From: Pontibacter aquaedesilientis
Lineage (GTDB): Bacteria > Bacteroidota > Bacteroidia > Cytophagales > Hymenobacteraceae
Reading direction: 5' to 3'
DNA: 64,000 nucleotides
Assembly: GCF_014773225.1 (NCBI RefSeq)
Contig: NZ_JACXAJ010000004.1
Span: 186,001 to 250,000, forward strand
Shown here: in pieces, positions 27,883 to 37,587 of the stretch
Layout: each line of letters begins with the position of its first letter
How positions within the stretch are numbered: position 1 is the first letter of the stretch
The notes under the pieces: generated by a model
Told to the model about the DNA's origin: nothing
The model's database searches: none
What the model saw: the letters and a program-made list of their open reading frames with translations, nothing else
Made by a program: the position numbers and the translations under genes

Positions 27883-29313
27883 ATGCAAGAGTACGCCATT
27901 TCAAAGGAATCTGTGAGACTGCTGGAGGAACTCAAAAACGCTAACATATCGTTTGCGCATTGGAAGAGTAACAGTCACCTGTTGAAGTCATTGGCTGGAA
28001 AGACTGACCTGGACATTCTGATCAAACCTGAAAATCGTTCAAGATTTGAATCGAGTATGCAAGACTTAGGCTACAAGAGGCTGGTGAGCCAGCCCTGGAG
28101 CACTTACCCGAATGTGGATGATTGGATAGGGCTAGATCAAGAGACAGGTTGCCTACTGCACTTACATACGCATTACGCATTGGTAACCGGCATTCAACAT
28201 GTCAAGCATCTATACCTGCCTTGGTTAGACATATTTTTTGACCACGTTGTAACAGATGAGAAAACCGGATGGCCTATACCTAAGCCAGAGCTGGAAGCGA
28301 TCATTTTGTTTGTGAGGATATGGGCTAAAATGCCCCCTGCCGAAAGAATCAAAAGCGTTCCCTCCATTCCCCCCTACATCAAAGAGGAACTGATAACCCT
28401 ACTTCGAAAATCTTCCTTCGAAGATTTTGAGAGTTTGTGTGCTGAGCTTAAACTCAAAACCCCCAATAATTTTAAAGCAACCTATACCTCCATATTAACC
28501 GATCAGGACTCCGGTTCAATTCTTAAAGTTGCTCAGGCTTTTTATGAGCAGCTGACACCATTCTTTCGGCTACCTTGGTCGCTGTCCCTTCTTAGATCCT
28601 CTTACTTTAAGTTGAATATCAAAGCCCAAAAAAAATCAATAAGGTTTTTTGGCCCCAGAAGACTTGGCAAGACATTGCAGGGTGGTGGAAAAGTAATTGC
28701 GTTGATAGGCAGCGATGGCTCCGGAAAAAGCACTTTAAGCCACGATCTTCTGGAGTGGCTCACCTACAAAATAGACACGCACTATTTTTATATGGGCAAA
28801 AACCCCCATATCCGGAGTTATAAAAAAACGGTGCTTTCCAAATCTGGTCTGCTGTTTTCCGACAACAGATTTTCCAAGTTCATGAGACGGAAGCTTGGCA
28901 AGCTTTACCATATTTTTCTCATCAAGGAAAAATTAAGCGCCTTGCGTAAAGCAAAAAAAATGAGTTTGGCGGGTAGCGTTATTATTTGCGATCGCTTCCC
29001 TCAGAAAACGATTTCAGGCATTAACGACGGGCCTGGTCTCCAGCAGCAAGGCGACAATTGGTGGGCAAAATCGGAAATGAGCCTTTTTTATAAAGTTGCT
29101 GAAGTAGAACCGGATATTGTGATCAGGTTACAGGTGTCTCCGGAAGTGGCGGCTGCCAGAAAACCGGAACATGATAGTGAAAGCATCCGAAAAAAATGCA
29201 GCATAATCGATCAGATAACTTTTGAGAATACAACAGTCATCAACATAGACGCTAATAAGCCTTATGATCAAGTTCTTTCTAATGTGAAGCAGGAGATTTG
29301 GAAGATACTATGA
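27883..29313 (+). CDS. Nucleotidyltransferase-like domain fused to a thymidylate-kinase-like P-loop domain
   Basis: This 476-residue protein has two parts. Residues 1-220 begin with FAHWKSNSHLL and KTDLDILIKPEN, the helix-Gly-x-Asp-x-Asp layout of polymerase-beta-like nucleotidyltransferases, with HLHTHYALV later. Residues 268-476 form a P-loop kinase with GSDGSGKST (276-284), a Walker B-like VIICDRFPQ and lid-like Arg/Lys residues after RKPEHDSESIRKK. Thymidylate kinase-like proteins with this layout occur in other polysaccharide clusters, but their substrate is not known. The stop overlaps the start of the next kinase gene by four bases (ATGA), implying coupled translation. Confidence 0.7.
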   Translation: MQEYAISKESVRLLEELKNANISFAHWKSNSHLLKSLAGKTDLDILIKPENRSRFESSMQDLGYKRLVSQPWSTYPNVDDWIGLDQETGCLLHLHTHYALVTGIQHVKHLYLPWLDIFFDHVVTDEKTGWPIPKPELEAIILFVRIWAKMPPAERIKSVPSIPPYIKEELITLLRKSSFEDFESLCAELKLKTPNNFKATYTSILTDQDSGSILKVAQAFYEQLTPFFRLPWSLSLLRSSYFKLNIKAQKKSIRFFGPRRLGKTLQGGGKVIALIGSDGSGKSTLSHDLLEWLTYKIDTHYFYMGKNPHIRSYKKTVLSKSGLLFSDNRFSKFMRRKLGKLYHIFLIKEKLSALRKAKKMSLAGSVIICDRFPQKTISGINDGPGLQQQGDNWWAKSEMSLFYKVAEVEPDIVIRLQVSPEVAAARKPEHDSESIRKKCSIIDQITFENTTVINIDANKPYDQVLSNVKQEIWKIL

Positions 29314-30080
29314 CTTTACCAAACGCCACAAATAGAATCATTGAGATAATAGGACCACCGGGAGTTGGAAAATCAACGCTCTACAAAATGCTTTGTGAAA
29401 GCTGGCAGCCTGATCAAACCTGGATATACCAAGACGCACTATTGGCATCCCCAAAGCCCAGCATAAGTAACTTCACCAAATGGGTTGAGTTTAATTACCG
29501 CATCTTGACTAAGAAAAAAAGAGCTAAAAGTATTCCAGTTGATTTCGGTTTGCGTTTCATAAATACCCACTCACAATTTGCTGACTTGTGTTGGCGTATC
29601 TTAAACAACAAATCCAGTCGCATAAATGGGCACTTAGACCAACGTTATAGATCTGCCTATTTTCTGTTTGCAGATTTCTGCAGATACCAGGCAATAAAGG
29701 AAAAAATGAATGGGAGGTATTGCGTGATTGACGAGGGTTTTCTTCAGAAATCATTTCTGGTGAAAGACCAGGTTTCAGATTTTTCTGAACTGCTGGAAGA
29801 CTACCTATCCCTTGCTCCTCTCCCCCACGCCACCATTTACATAGAAGCTACTGATGAATTAATAATAAAAGAGCGGCTTAGGATTAGAGATAAAGTAATA
29901 GCTTCTCATCTGGGCAAAAGTGATCACGAACTATTGGAAGATATAAGCAACTGGAAGTTCACGCTCGATTTAATCACAAATAAATTGATAGAGCAGGATA
30001 CCTTGGTCTTTCGGGTAGACGGCACCAAGAAATTGGAAGACAATGTGCAGCGTATACTCAAATTCCTTAACGAATTATAA
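29310..30080 (+). CDS. P-loop kinase-like protein of the polysaccharide locus
   Basis: The 256-residue protein has a Walker A motif GPPGVGKST (about residues 15-23), a Walker B-like RYCVIDEGFL and a C-terminal ERLRIRDK segment resembling the LID of nucleoside or sugar kinases. It begins at the ATG overlapping the preceding stop (ATGA at 29310-29313); an upstream TTG is less likely. Coupling to the fused nucleotidyltransferase-kinase gene suggests the two products work on the same substrate, perhaps activating an unusual sugar or polyol. That is inference; no homologue of known function comes to mind. Confidence 0.65.
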   Translation: MTLPNATNRIIEIIGPPGVGKSTLYKMLCESWQPDQTWIYQDALLASPKPSISNFTKWVEFNYRILTKKKRAKSIPVDFGLRFINTHSQFADLCWRILNNKSSRINGHLDQRYRSAYFLFADFCRYQAIKEKMNGRYCVIDEGFLQKSFLVKDQVSDFSELLEDYLSLAPLPHATIYIEATDELIIKERLRIRDKVIASHLGKSDHELLEDISNWKFTLDLITNKLIEQDTLVFRVDGTKKLEDNVQRILKFLNEL

Positions 30081-30091
30081 ACAGTACGATC

Positions 30092-31381
30092 ATGAACCTT
30101 TTTTTCCTTACCGTTGAATTATTTACGTTTGTTTTCGCTATTTATGTCCTGCTCTACAAGAAAGAGTTGGCCATTGTTTATGTTCCAGTCTTTATCTTTT
30201 CTAGGGTTGTTGCTACTCCCATAGCACCCGCATCGGCATATTATGCCATGATATCTCTTTTCATTATCTATTTCATTTACAATAATCCAACCTTTTTCAA
30301 GGAAAACATCTTCTCGCTTTTACTTATCGTTCTTTACAGTATTCTGCTTACTCGATCAACCGATCTGGAAACAATCAGACCCGGCTTGTTTTCTGTTATA
30401 TGGCTTTTTCTTACAATACCGCTTATCCATTCTATTTATAAAAAATTCTCGAGGGATGAAGTATTGGAAGAATTAGCCTTTTCGGCTTTTATAATTTTGG
30501 CGCTTTTTATACTTAACGTGCTCGTGTCCTCATTCTATGGATATTCACCCAAGTTGATGTATGGCATAAGCTCAGGTATATTATTCGGCAACCTATATGC
30601 CACGGACTTCAACATACTGGCTTTTGCTCTTTTTATTATCTTGTTATATGTGATCAACCAAAAGAAGCCAATTTATTTCCTGGCATTTATTGTCTCCCTT
30701 GCCTTTATCATGCTTTCTTTCCGGCGCTCTGTCATGGGCATGAGTTTGTTAGGTATAGCAGTTATACTTTTCATCTTCATGTTTAAGAAGAATATAAAAA
30801 ACTTGGTATTATTTGGGGGACTAACAGCTGTAATCAGCTTCGTGGTACTATTAAATACAAATTTTTTGGATGTGTTTATCGAAAGATATGAGCAACGAAA
30901 ACTGGCAGAGCGGGAGTTAAGCGAGGAGACCCGGTTTCTTGAGTATGACATTATTTACCAGGATCTGTTCGTTTATAACGATTATAATCCATGGTTTGGA
31001 TATGAATTGCTAAACAGTGGTGGGAATTATGGCAAAGGTATTTTAGACGAGAGAACGCTGCATTCAGACCTCACCAGTATTGTCCATTCAACAGGTATAA
31101 TAGGTCTATTATTGTATCTGTTAATGGTGTTTACCTCCTTCAAACAGGCATTTCGTTATGCAAGAAGCGGATCAGATAATTTGATCATATTATATTGTGC
31201 AGCTGCTTTCGTTGTGTATACCATTACAGGCCGCTACACCAGTTCCGAAAGCATGATGTTCCTTTTTATGATACTGGCACTGCCGCTCACCCAAAAAGAT
31301 GAACCTTCCAGCACAATTCTTTCTCAAGAGGAATATCCGGCTTTAGCACCTAACTACTTTAGAAAACTAGCCTTGAAATAA
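30092..31381 (+). CDS. O-antigen ligase/polymerase (Wzy-like) membrane protein
   Basis: The 429-residue protein has about 10-12 hydrophobic helices and a large periplasmic loop (about residues 260-335) rich in charged and aromatic residues. This loop contains WFGYELLNSGG and ends with HSDLTSIVHSTGIIGLLLYL. The loop followed by an H-x-D-x-x-x-x-x-x-x-x-G-I-I-G-L pattern is typical of O-antigen ligase/polymerase proteins. With the flippase and the Wzc-like protein it completes a Wzx/Wzy pathway. It lies 11 bp after the kinase gene, so is probably in the same transcript. Poor sequence conservation is normal for Wzy. Confidence 0.78.
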   Translation: MNLFFLTVELFTFVFAIYVLLYKKELAIVYVPVFIFSRVVATPIAPASAYYAMISLFIIYFIYNNPTFFKENIFSLLLIVLYSILLTRSTDLETIRPGLFSVIWLFLTIPLIHSIYKKFSRDEVLEELAFSAFIILALFILNVLVSSFYGYSPKLMYGISSGILFGNLYATDFNILAFALFIILLYVINQKKPIYFLAFIVSLAFIMLSFRRSVMGMSLLGIAVILFIFMFKKNIKNLVLFGGLTAVISFVVLLNTNFLDVFIERYEQRKLAERELSEETRFLEYDIIYQDLFVYNDYNPWFGYELLNSGGNYGKGILDERTLHSDLTSIVHSTGIIGLLLYLLMVFTSFKQAFRYARSGSDNLIILYCAAAFVVYTITGRYTSSESMMFLFMILALPLTQKDEPSSTILSQEEYPALAPNYFRKLALK

Positions 31382-31508
31382 TCTATATTGCAAATTTTGT
31401 CCAATTAATTATAACCAAACACCTATAAATTTGCGTAAATAATTAAAGTAAATATTACTTCAGTACATTTAGTTCTGTTTTCATCATCCTATACTTTAAT
31501 CCCCCATA

Positions 31509-32624
31509 ATGATGGCCAAATTTTTATTTTATGATGATAAGATTATAAATATACTATTACAGGACGAGAAACCATCTGGCGGCGCTGCTATACAGGCCTA
31601 TGGTTGGATCAGAGGCCTTTTGGCTGCAGGCCACGAGGTATACCTTATGACAGAGCCAGTCGACCGGGAACTGATCAAGAAAGACTGCCAGGACATTAAA
31701 ATCATACCTGATTACAATCCATCGAAAGGTATACGTTGGATCAGATGGGTTTATTACCGCTTACCCTTTATCTACGGGGCGCTTAAAAAGCACAAACCGG
31801 ACTACATCTACAAAGGCATACCCAGCTGGCACTCTTTTTTACTGGGTGTCATCTGTCACATACTTAATATTAAATTCATTCAGCGAGTTTCGAATGACTT
31901 TTTGATAGATGATCGCTTTTTTCTAAAATACTCTAAATCCCACAGGCTATTCCAGGATTTTGGCTTCAAACTATCGGACTACATACTTTGCCAAAATGAT
32001 TATCAATTAAAATTGATCGCCAAGAAATTTCCAGATAAAACAAATCTTAAAATTTCTAATCCTATTATATTAAAGTCATCGACGGATTTGAACTCAATCG
32101 GCTCAAGGTCATACATTGCGTGGTTAGGCTTGTTTCAGTACCAAAAGAATCTTAAACTCCTATATCAAATTGCCTCTTTAATGCACAACGAGCAATTTGT
32201 AGTTGCAGGTAAAGCTATCCCCAAGATTGATGAGGAAACGCTCTATTATCTCAACGAGCTACAAGAGTTGCCAAACGTAAAACTCATCGGTTTCTTAACG
32301 CGCCAGCAAGTACTCCCCTTTTTAGCTGATGCTAAGTTTTTGCTGAATACGTCACATTATGAAGGTTTCAGCAATACCTTTCTTGAAGCAATGGCTGTTG
32401 GCACTCCTATTCTTTCAAGCGATCTGGTCAATCCTGATTCGATAATTACAAAGAACAATTTAGGTATAGTCTACAAAGACGCACACGATTTACATACTCA
32501 GTACTGCTCACTACAGGCTGATGACTACCAGATCATGTCGTCTAATGCTTATAAACATGTATTCCAAAATCATGATTACAGGCAGTTGACCCAAGACTTG
32601 ACTAATATTCTGAATGTAAATTAA
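31509..32624 (+). CDS. Glycosyltransferase family 4 protein
   Basis: This 371-residue GT-B glycosyltransferase has an N-terminal acceptor domain with KPSGGAAIQAYGWIRGLLAA and a C-terminal donor domain carrying HYEGFSNTFLEAMA. In that motif Glu and the EAMA helix bind the nucleotide-sugar diphosphate in family GT4. No membrane segment is predicted; such enzymes act at the cytoplasmic face on lipid-linked intermediates. Either ATG at 31509 or at 31512 may start it. The 127-bp AT-rich leader before it may contain an internal promoter. Donor sugar unknown. Confidence 0.83.
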   Translation: MMAKFLFYDDKIINILLQDEKPSGGAAIQAYGWIRGLLAAGHEVYLMTEPVDRELIKKDCQDIKIIPDYNPSKGIRWIRWVYYRLPFIYGALKKHKPDYIYKGIPSWHSFLLGVICHILNIKFIQRVSNDFLIDDRFFLKYSKSHRLFQDFGFKLSDYILCQNDYQLKLIAKKFPDKTNLKISNPIILKSSTDLNSIGSRSYIAWLGLFQYQKNLKLLYQIASLMHNEQFVVAGKAIPKIDEETLYYLNELQELPNVKLIGFLTRQQVLPFLADAKFLLNTSHYEGFSNTFLEAMAVGTPILSSDLVNPDSIITKNNLGIVYKDAHDLHTQYCSLQADDYQIMSSNAYKHVFQNHDYRQLTQDLTNILNVN

Positions 32625-32755
32625 GAAGCAGTTTGTATGGGTCGGAAAAGTGTAGCGCTATTAATCTACTCACTTTCCAAAGAAGACAACCGTTTCTGAT
32701 TACTTAATCCTGTGGCTTTTGGGTGATTATTTTAAGCATATAATAGATAGGGATA

Positions 32756-33931
32756 ATGCTGAACAAGAATAAAATTCGCGTACTTTTTTTTATAGGTAGT
32801 TTACGTTCAGGCGGAAAAGAAAGAAGACTGGTAGAGCTTTTGACTTATTTAAGCAACAGTGGCCGTTATGAGATATTTGTAGTCTTAACCTTAAGCGAAA
32901 TCCATTACAACCAATTTCTGAATTTAAATATTCCTTATAAGATAATTCAAAAACGATGGCGCAAATACGACATCACGGTTATACCTGAATTTTATCGAAT
33001 AACTAAAAAATTCAGACCTGATTTGATTCATACCTGGGGTAGAAACCAGACATTCTATGCACTACCGTCCTCTATCAGGCTTAAAATTCCAATAGTCAAT
33101 AGCCAGATCACCTCTGCTCCTCCTAAGCTGAACAAACTGTCTGTAAACAGTTTGATAGACCGGTTGAATTTCAGATACTCCAAGATCATCTTATCTAATT
33201 CGGAAGCGGGCATTAAAGCCTATACCCCTCCACTCGAGAAATCGAAAGTGATTTACAATGGAATTAACCTGGATAGATTCAGCAATTTGCCTAACCCCAC
33301 AAACATTAGGGCTAAATATAAAATCGAGACACCTTATGCAGTTGTGATGGTGGCATCGATCTCACCAAATAAAGACTACAGGTTATTCTCCGAAGTTGCC
33401 CGCTACGTGACCAGCAAAAGAGATGATATAAGCTTTATCGGAGTAGGTTGGTATATCCGAGATGACTCTGAATACAATAGACTGATCGAGCTGACCAAAA
33501 GTAACCCGAAGTTTATAATCCCCGGAAATATCAATGATGTGGAAGCACTGGTCAATGCCTGCACCATCGGGGTTTTGTTTTCTAACAAGACCATACATGG
33601 AGAGGGCATATCTAATGCAATTATGGAGTACATGGCGCTTTCTAAACCGGTGATAGCAAATGATGCTGGTGGCACAAGGGAGATTGTCCACAACAACAAA
33701 AACGGGTACTTGATAGATCGCATTACAGTACCAGAACTGGGAAATATAGTAATTGAGTTGGTCGATGATGAGGTGAAGCGGAATTCATTCGGAAAGGCAA
33801 GCGAAACTATCATTCAAAACTCTTTCACCCTAGAGAAAATGGGAAAAGCATTTGAAAAAGCTTATGAGGAAGTTCTTGAATTAAAGCAGTTTAAACAAAA
33901 AAAGCCAACCCAATTGATGGAGATTTATTAA
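32756..33931 (+). CDS. Glycosyltransferase family 4 protein
   Basis: This is a 391-residue GT-B enzyme. The N-terminus has FFIGSLRSGGKERRLVELL, the glycine-rich acceptor loop. The donor domain has GEGISNAIMEYMALSKPVIA with the EX7E-type pair and is preceded by YNGINLDRF, a frequent hinge motif in GT4. It sits 131 bp after the previous glycosyltransferase gene in the same direction. It probably adds one sugar of the repeat unit; linkage and donor are unknown. Confidence 0.85.
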   Translation: MLNKNKIRVLFFIGSLRSGGKERRLVELLTYLSNSGRYEIFVVLTLSEIHYNQFLNLNIPYKIIQKRWRKYDITVIPEFYRITKKFRPDLIHTWGRNQTFYALPSSIRLKIPIVNSQITSAPPKLNKLSVNSLIDRLNFRYSKIILSNSEAGIKAYTPPLEKSKVIYNGINLDRFSNLPNPTNIRAKYKIETPYAVVMVASISPNKDYRLFSEVARYVTSKRDDISFIGVGWYIRDDSEYNRLIELTKSNPKFIIPGNINDVEALVNACTIGVLFSNKTIHGEGISNAIMEYMALSKPVIANDAGGTREIVHNNKNGYLIDRITVPELGNIVIELVDDEVKRNSFGKASETIIQNSFTLEKMGKAFEKAYEEVLELKQFKQKKPTQLMEIY

Positions 33932-34020
33932 GATGGTATCTAAAAGCGCTCAATTACAATACTACCTTCCTCATAAATGCGATCATCATAAATATAGTAT
34001 GCAACTTTAATATTTAGCTT

Positions 34021-35031
34021 ATGAAAGTTCTCTTCGTGTGTAGTGGCAATTCTGTAATCTTCCCTATTGTTCCGTTTATAAAATCTCAGGGTGAATCACT
34101 GAAAGCGGCAGGTATAGAAGTTGACTATTTCCCTTTGAAAGGCAAAGGCTTTACAGGGTATATCAAAGCGGGCTTAAATCTCCGTAAAGTCTTGAAATTA
34201 AAACAATATGACGTTATTCATGCTCACTATACCTTGTCAGGTTGGGCTGCCGTCATTGGTGCAAGAAATACGCCAGTCGTGATTTCATTAATGGGTTCAG
34301 ATGCGTATGGCCAAATAACTGAAAATATAGCACAGAGTATTAAAAGCAAGTTCTATCAACTTTTGACTTACCTTATCCAGCCTTTTGTTACAGCTATAAT
34401 TTCCAAGTCTGAGAATATTGAAAAACATGTTTACTTAAAGCGCAAGTCAACCATACTACCCAATGGGGTCAATACCAATTTGTTCCGTCCAACAACTAAC
34501 GACTTCAGACAAGAACTAGGGTTGCACGCCGACAAAATCTATATTTTATTTCTGGGAAACCGAGACAAACCGATAAAAAACTACACCTTGGCCAGAGAGG
34601 CTGTCGCATTGTTGAACATGCCGGATGTTGAGCTGATCAATCCTTACCCATTAGACCATGCGGATATTCCCAGCTATCTGAATTCGGTTAATGTGCTCGT
34701 CGTCCCATCTCTTATGGAAGGCTCTCCTAACGTGGTAAAGGAGGCAATGGCATGTAACTGCCCTATTGTGGCGACAGATGTAGGAGATATCAAATGGGTG
34801 ATCGGAGATACCGATGGATGTCATTTATCGGATTTCAATCCTGAGGAATTCGCTGCAAAATTGAAATCGGCTATTGCCTTCTCCCGAGACTCAGGTAGGA
34901 CAAATGGAATAAACAGAATAAATGAGCTTGGTCTCAGTGCGGAGGATGTGGCAAACAAACTCATTGACATTTACGATTCCACCCAGGCAGTTTCTCACAA
35001 AAAAGCCAGTCGTCTAAGTTTATCAGAATGA
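34021..35031 (+). CDS. Glycosyltransferase family 4 protein
   Basis: The 336-residue GT-B glycosyltransferase has the beginning MKVLFVCSGNS, HAHYTLSGWAAVIGAR and a VISLMGSDAYG stretch common in family 4, then the hinge PNGVNTNLFRP and the donor motif SLMEGSPNVVKEAMACNCPIV. It is slightly shorter than its two neighbours. The next gene starts 77 bp downstream. As with the other glycosyltransferases here, only the family can be assigned. Confidence 0.85.
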   Translation: MKVLFVCSGNSVIFPIVPFIKSQGESLKAAGIEVDYFPLKGKGFTGYIKAGLNLRKVLKLKQYDVIHAHYTLSGWAAVIGARNTPVVISLMGSDAYGQITENIAQSIKSKFYQLLTYLIQPFVTAIISKSENIEKHVYLKRKSTILPNGVNTNLFRPTTNDFRQELGLHADKIYILFLGNRDKPIKNYTLAREAVALLNMPDVELINPYPLDHADIPSYLNSVNVLVVPSLMEGSPNVVKEAMACNCPIVATDVGDIKWVIGDTDGCHLSDFNPEEFAAKLKSAIAFSRDSGRTNGINRINELGLSAEDVANKLIDIYDSTQAVSHKKASRLSLSE

Positions 35032-35108
35032 TGATTATAAGCTAGCTTAAACTGAACATTTAAAAGCTGTCCCCCCTCCTTAACCCTTCTTCCCAAAACA
35101 ATCGAAAA

Positions 35109-36143
35109 ATGAGAATCCTGATCGATATCAATCACCCGGCCCATGTACATTATTTTAGAAATTTTTATAAAATAATGAAAGACGGTGGACATAGCATTAC
35201 TATAGTTTCGCGAAATAAGGAAATGGCACACAAGCTGTTACGTTTATATAACATACCTTATATCAACAGAGGAAAAGGGAGGGATGGTAAAGTAGGAAAG
35301 TTTATTTATCTGGCCTATGCGGATTTTAAACTCATGCAGATTTCGCTGGATGTAAAGCCAGATTTATACTTAAATTTTCTACACCCATACCCATCTCAGG
35401 TAGCAAAACTTTTGGGCAAACCATCTTTAGTCTTCAGCGATACCGAACACGCTAGCCTGCATCATAAATTAACAGTCCCCTTTGCTACCACCGTTTATAC
35501 GCCGGGCTGTTACAACAAAGATATAGGCCCTAAACAATGCCGTTTCAACAGTTACATGGAATTGGCCTACCTCCACCCCAAATATTTCACGCCAGATCCG
35601 GCGGTATTGGAAACTTTGGGTGTGAAAGAAGGTGAGAAGTTTGTCGTTGTACGCTTCGTCTCCTGGGCAGCTGTACACGACTTCGGACATTCGGGTGTGT
35701 CCCTTACGAACAAAAGGAAAGCAGTACTGGAGCTCGCTAAACATGCAAAGGTGTTCATTTCGTCAGAAGGGCACTTACCATCGGATTTAGAAAGCTATCG
35801 AATTAACATACCCTTTGATAAGATACACGACGTGATATACTATGCCTCCCTTTTATTTGGCGAGAGCGGCACCATGGCCTCTGAAGCCGCTGTTCTCGGT
35901 ACCCCGTCAATATTTATCAACGGCAATAACCTTGGTTACTTAGACCAACAGGAGCAGAAATATGGTTTAGTAAATAATTTCAGATCGGGAGAGGCAGATC
36001 AAGAAAAAGCTATCGATCGGGCCTTGGAAATAATTCAGGAGAAAAACGGAAATCAAAAATATGCGACCTTAAGGGAAAGATTGCTCTCAGAATGTGAGGA
36101 TACCACGCAGTTTATGGTTCGTGAAGTGTTAAAGTATGCCTAA
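35109..36143 (+). CDS. DUF354 family protein (glycosyltransferase-like)
   Basis: The 344-residue protein begins MRILIDINHPAHVHYFRNF, the signature of DUF354, and later has LFGESGTMASEAAVLGTPSIF, a GT-B-like C-terminal loop resembling UDP-GlcNAc 2-epimerase or MurG folds. DUF354 proteins are common in polysaccharide clusters of archaea and Bacteroidota and are suspected glycosyltransferases; none that I know of is biochemically settled. It is the last plus-strand gene of the cluster and is closed by a hairpin terminator. Confidence 0.8.
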   Translation: MRILIDINHPAHVHYFRNFYKIMKDGGHSITIVSRNKEMAHKLLRLYNIPYINRGKGRDGKVGKFIYLAYADFKLMQISLDVKPDLYLNFLHPYPSQVAKLLGKPSLVFSDTEHASLHHKLTVPFATTVYTPGCYNKDIGPKQCRFNSYMELAYLHPKYFTPDPAVLETLGVKEGEKFVVVRFVSWAAVHDFGHSGVSLTNKRKAVLELAKHAKVFISSEGHLPSDLESYRINIPFDKIHDVIYYASLLFGESGTMASEAAVLGTPSIFINGNNLGYLDQQEQKYGLVNNFRSGEADQEKAIDRALEIIQEKNGNQKYATLRERLLSECEDTTQFMVREVLKYA

Positions 36144-36144
36144 A

Positions 36145-36203
36145 CTTACCTTTCCGATTTAAAAAAAGAAAGGTAAGGATCCTACCCAACCTTTCTTTTT
36201 TTT
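36145..36203 (+). terminator. Terminator ending the exopolysaccharide operon
   Basis: Two overlapping hairpins are possible: CTTACCTTTC (36145-36154) with GAAAGGTAAG (36168-36177), or a 14-bp A/T-flanked stem 36161-36174 with 36189-36202 ending in eight T. The second has the classic terminator form on the plus strand and an A run that would serve the convergent gene. Confidence 0.75.
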
Positions 36204-36210
36204 AACCTGC

Positions 36211-37587
36211 CTAAAAGGCACTTTTATGAGTATTACGACCAAATATGGTTAAATACACAATCTTAAAATCAAGCCACAAAGACCAGTTTTCAACATACCA
36301 TAAATCATGTTTTGTGCGCTGGCTTTTTTGCTCTTTAGTTTCTGTAGGTCCTCTCCAACCATTGATTTGCGCCCAACCGGTTATGCCTGGCTTAAAGTAA
36401 TGTCGCAGCATATACTTGTCTTCGCTTTGCTGAAACTGTTGATTCAGGAAGCTTCTGTGGGGTCTTGGGCCTACCACGCTCATATCACCAAGCAACACGT
36501 TCATGAACTGGGGTAACTCATCCAAACTATACTTTCTCAATATCTTACCGAGTTTTGTTATTCTCTGATCGTTTTTAGCGGTCGATAAGGCTCCTCCATT
36601 AGGAGAATCATTCTCTTTCATGCTCCTGAACTTGAAGACTTTAAATGGCCTTCCCCGCTTTCCTATTCTTATAGGACAGTAGAAAATAGGGCCGGGTGAG
36701 TCTAGTTTAATCAGTACTGCAAGTACTAAGAATAAAGGGGAAAGCAATACTAAAACCAAGAAGGAAAAGACCTTATCAAAACAGTTTTTTATGAAAGCCG
36801 CAAAAGTGTCATCCAAAGGAAACTGCCGTACATTAACTGCTTCGATCTGGCCATACCTGGTTATTTTATACTTATCTCCTAACAGTTCCTGATAATCAGG
36901 TATATATTTCACTCTTACACCATGGTAATCAGCGGCGGACAATATACTCTTGATTTTTTTTGATGGTTTTATAGGTATAGCTATTACAATCTCATCTACC
37001 TGGTTATCCTTTAAATAGGAATCTATATTGTTTAAATCACCTACTATTTTGTCCTGAGCTACAATACATTGCTCTTTTTTACATTTTACAAATCCTTTTA
37101 TGTAATAGCCAGACTTTTGTTGCTTGTATAAATTTCTCTCAATATTCTTCGCCAAATTGCCCACGCCCGCCACCAATGTGTATTTTGGTTTAGATTTTAG
37201 CAGGCTTGCATGACTTACGTTTTTCAAAAGGAAGTTTACAGGTATACCGATGACAGGCAGAGATATGACAAAAGCAATGACGACATTCTTACTTGTCTCT
37301 GAGAAGGTATAAATTGAAAAAAACAGCAACACTAATCCCAATAGAATGAAGTACAACTTAATGTAGTAGAACATTCTAATGTTAGCTCTACTCAGGCGTT
37401 CGTCGTAAATGTTTCTCCAGTAACCCAACAGAATCCAAACCAATACAAACCCAGCTAATATTAACCATTCAAGTTTTAAATACTTACCATCACTGAAGAA
37501 AAGAATCGAAACAAGAACGGAAAGGAAAAGCGTTAGCATGTCCCCTCCGAAATATACTGGGGAAATTGTTTGTCTAGATTTGATCAT
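36211..37587 (-). CDS. Undecaprenyl-phosphate sugar phosphotransferase (WcaJ/WbaP-like initiating enzyme)
   Basis: The 458-residue enzyme has four or five N-terminal helices, a Rossmann-like middle domain (CoA-binding-like, VAGVGNLAKNIERNLYKQ) and the C-terminal bacterial sugar transferase domain. That domain shows LDSPGPIFYCPIRIGKRG, FKVFKFRSM, KYSLDELPQFMNVLLGDMS and VGPRPH, all diagnostic. It moves a sugar-1-phosphate, often glucose, from UDP-sugar to undecaprenyl phosphate and so starts each repeat unit. It lies opposite and convergent to the main operon, so can be controlled separately. A long AT-rich region precedes it. Confidence 0.92.
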   Translation of the reverse strand: MIKSRQTISPVYFGGDMLTLFLSVLVSILFFSDGKYLKLEWLILAGFVLVWILLGYWRNIYDERLSRANIRMFYYIKLYFILLGLVLLFFSIYTFSETSKNVVIAFVISLPVIGIPVNFLLKNVSHASLLKSKPKYTLVAGVGNLAKNIERNLYKQQKSGYYIKGFVKCKKEQCIVAQDKIVGDLNNIDSYLKDNQVDEIVIAIPIKPSKKIKSILSAADYHGVRVKYIPDYQELLGDKYKITRYGQIEAVNVRQFPLDDTFAAFIKNCFDKVFSFLVLVLLSPLFLVLAVLIKLDSPGPIFYCPIRIGKRGRPFKVFKFRSMKENDSPNGGALSTAKNDQRITKLGKILRKYSLDELPQFMNVLLGDMSVVGPRPHRSFLNQQFQQSEDKYMLRHYFKPGITGWAQINGWRGPTETKEQKSQRTKHDLWYVENWSLWLDFKIVYLTIFGRNTHKSAF

